From positions 1 through 5,238 of the forward strand of contig JBHHZP010000199.1 in NCBI GenBank assembly GCA_046758085.1: DNA of 5,238 nucleotides, written 5' to 3'. This document shows, in pieces, positions 4,605 through 5,238 of the stretch. Both the position numbers and the translations under genes were made by a program. Numbering within the stretch: position 1 is the first letter of the stretch; each line of letters opens with the position of its first letter. The notes under the pieces are model-generated. The model did not search any database and had not been told where the DNA came from. It was given only the letters and a program-made list of their open reading frames with translations. This DNA comes from VRUB01 sp046758085. GTDB lineage: Bacteria > Pseudomonadota > Gammaproteobacteria > Acidiferrobacterales > SPGG2.

Positions 4605-5165
4605 AAAATCCCATTGCAGATCACCATCCGCGACTTACCACACTCCGAGGCAGTTGAGGCCGCCATCCGTGACAAGGCGGAGAAGCTCGAGCAGTTCTAT
4701 GACAAGATCATGGGCTGCCGCGTGATGGTCGAATCACCACACCGGCATCGGCATAAGGGCAAGCTTTATCACGTGCGCATCGACCTGACCGTGCCCGGGA
4801 ACGAGATCGTTGTAAAGCGCAACCCGCCCGAGCACAGCTCGCATGAGGACATCTATGTGGCGATCCGGGACGCATTCAAGGCGGTACAACGGCGCCTGCA
4901 GGATTACGTGCGACGCCGGCGCGGCGAGATCAAGAACCACGTGGTGCCGAACCTTGCCACGGTCTTCAAAGTCTTTCCGGCCGAGGGTTACGGTTTCCTC
5001 AAGACCGCAGAGGGACGCGAGATCTATTTCCACCGCAACAGCCTACTGGACATGGACTTCGATCACCTGGATCCCGGTACCGAGGTGCAGTATGTGGAAG
5101 AGCAGGGCGAAGAGGGTCCGCAGGCCACCACTGTGACCGGCGGAAGACAGCGCCCAGAAAGTTGA
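4602..5165 (+). CDS. HPF/RaiA-family ribosome hibernation factor fused to a cold-shock-like domain
   Basis: This 187-aa cytoplasmic protein has two domains. Residues 1-108 are an S30AE (HPF/RaiA) domain, which in characterised relatives binds the decoding region of the 30S subunit and silences ribosomes in stress or stationary phase. The segments MKIPLQITIRDLPHSEAVEAA, VRIDLTVPG and HEDIYVAIRDAFKAVQRRLQDYVRRRRG follow the family pattern. Residues 117-178 resemble a cold-shock domain: VFKVFPAEGYGFLKT (RNP1-like, 121-135), then EIYFHRNSL (RNP2-like, 140-148), then DPGTEVQYVEEQGEEGPQATTV. The cold-shock-like part may replace the C-terminal dimerisation domain of long HPF or add RNA binding. It starts at TTG with a strong ribosome site. 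It is divergent from the YbaK-family gene and shares its control region, which contains an FNR-like box; whether that box acts on this gene is unclear. No terminator is visible in the 73 bases after the stop. Confidence 0.92.
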   Translation: MKIPLQITIRDLPHSEAVEAAIRDKAEKLEQFYDKIMGCRVMVESPHRHRHKGKLYHVRIDLTVPGNEIVVKRNPPEHSSHEDIYVAIRDAFKAVQRRLQDYVRRRRGEIKNHVVPNLATVFKVFPAEGYGFLKTAEGREIYFHRNSLLDMDFDHLDPGTEVQYVEEQGEEGPQATTVTGGRQRPES

Positions 5166-5174
5166 CCCGAATAT

Positions 5175-5207
5175 TTCACCGCGGAGCGCGCAGAGAACGC
5201 AGAGGCC
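5175..5207. repeat. Degenerate 9-nt tandem repeat (dispersed intergenic type)
   Basis: After TTTCACC come three 9-nt units, GCGGAGCGC, GCAGAGAAC and GCAGAGGCC (5181-5207). From general knowledge, near-identical 'CACCGCGGAG-n-GCAGAG' strings occur between genes in many environmental proteobacteria. The function is unknown and no hairpin terminator is formed here. Confidence 0.5.
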
Positions 5208-5238
5208 TGATCTCAAACAGTGTTGTTCCTGCCGTCGA

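Overview
The window looks like part of a proteobacterial chromosome, most likely from a gammaproteobacterium. Three things suggest this: GC-rich genes with strong GGAGG-type ribosome binding sites, a YbeL-like zinc-ribbon protein of a family typical of Gammaproteobacteria, and FNR/ANR-type operator boxes. I cannot name a genus. There are no rRNA, tRNA, CRISPR or transposase genes.

Layout. Bases 1-545 hold no credible gene. They are a GC-rich block crowded with at least ten short perfect or near-perfect hairpins. Bases 586-608 are a Rho-independent terminator reading leftwards. Next comes a minus-strand operon: a 214-aa DUF1451 zinc-ribbon protein (1931-2575), then a 382-aa archaeal-type fructose-1,6-bisphosphate aldolase/phosphatase (727-1875). 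Divergent from it is a TetR-family regulator (2864-3448, plus) with a perfect 18-bp palindrome in its leader. A 330-base gene-free stretch follows. The second leftward terminator (3785-3806) serves a minus-strand YbaK/ProX-type aminoacyl-tRNA deacylase (3886-4350). Last is a plus-strand ribosome hibernation factor fused to a cold-shock-like domain (4602-5165), followed by a short degenerate 9-nt-period repeat.

How the parts fit. The two minus-strand units share the same punctuation. Each has an FNR-like box, TTGAC-N4-ATCAA, centred exactly 32 bp from a good -10 hexamer (GATAAT or TATAAT), which is class II activator geometry. Each ends in the same module: a conserved 17-nt sequence, an 8-bp GGCGGC-type hairpin and seven Us. 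This suggests, but does not prove, co-regulation under low oxygen or a related signal. The likely theme is metabolic and translational adjustment: gluconeogenesis, tRNA proofreading and ribosome hibernation. The most notable items are the paired promoter and terminator architecture, the archaeal-type FBPA/P in what looks like a proteobacterium, and the hairpin block at the left end.
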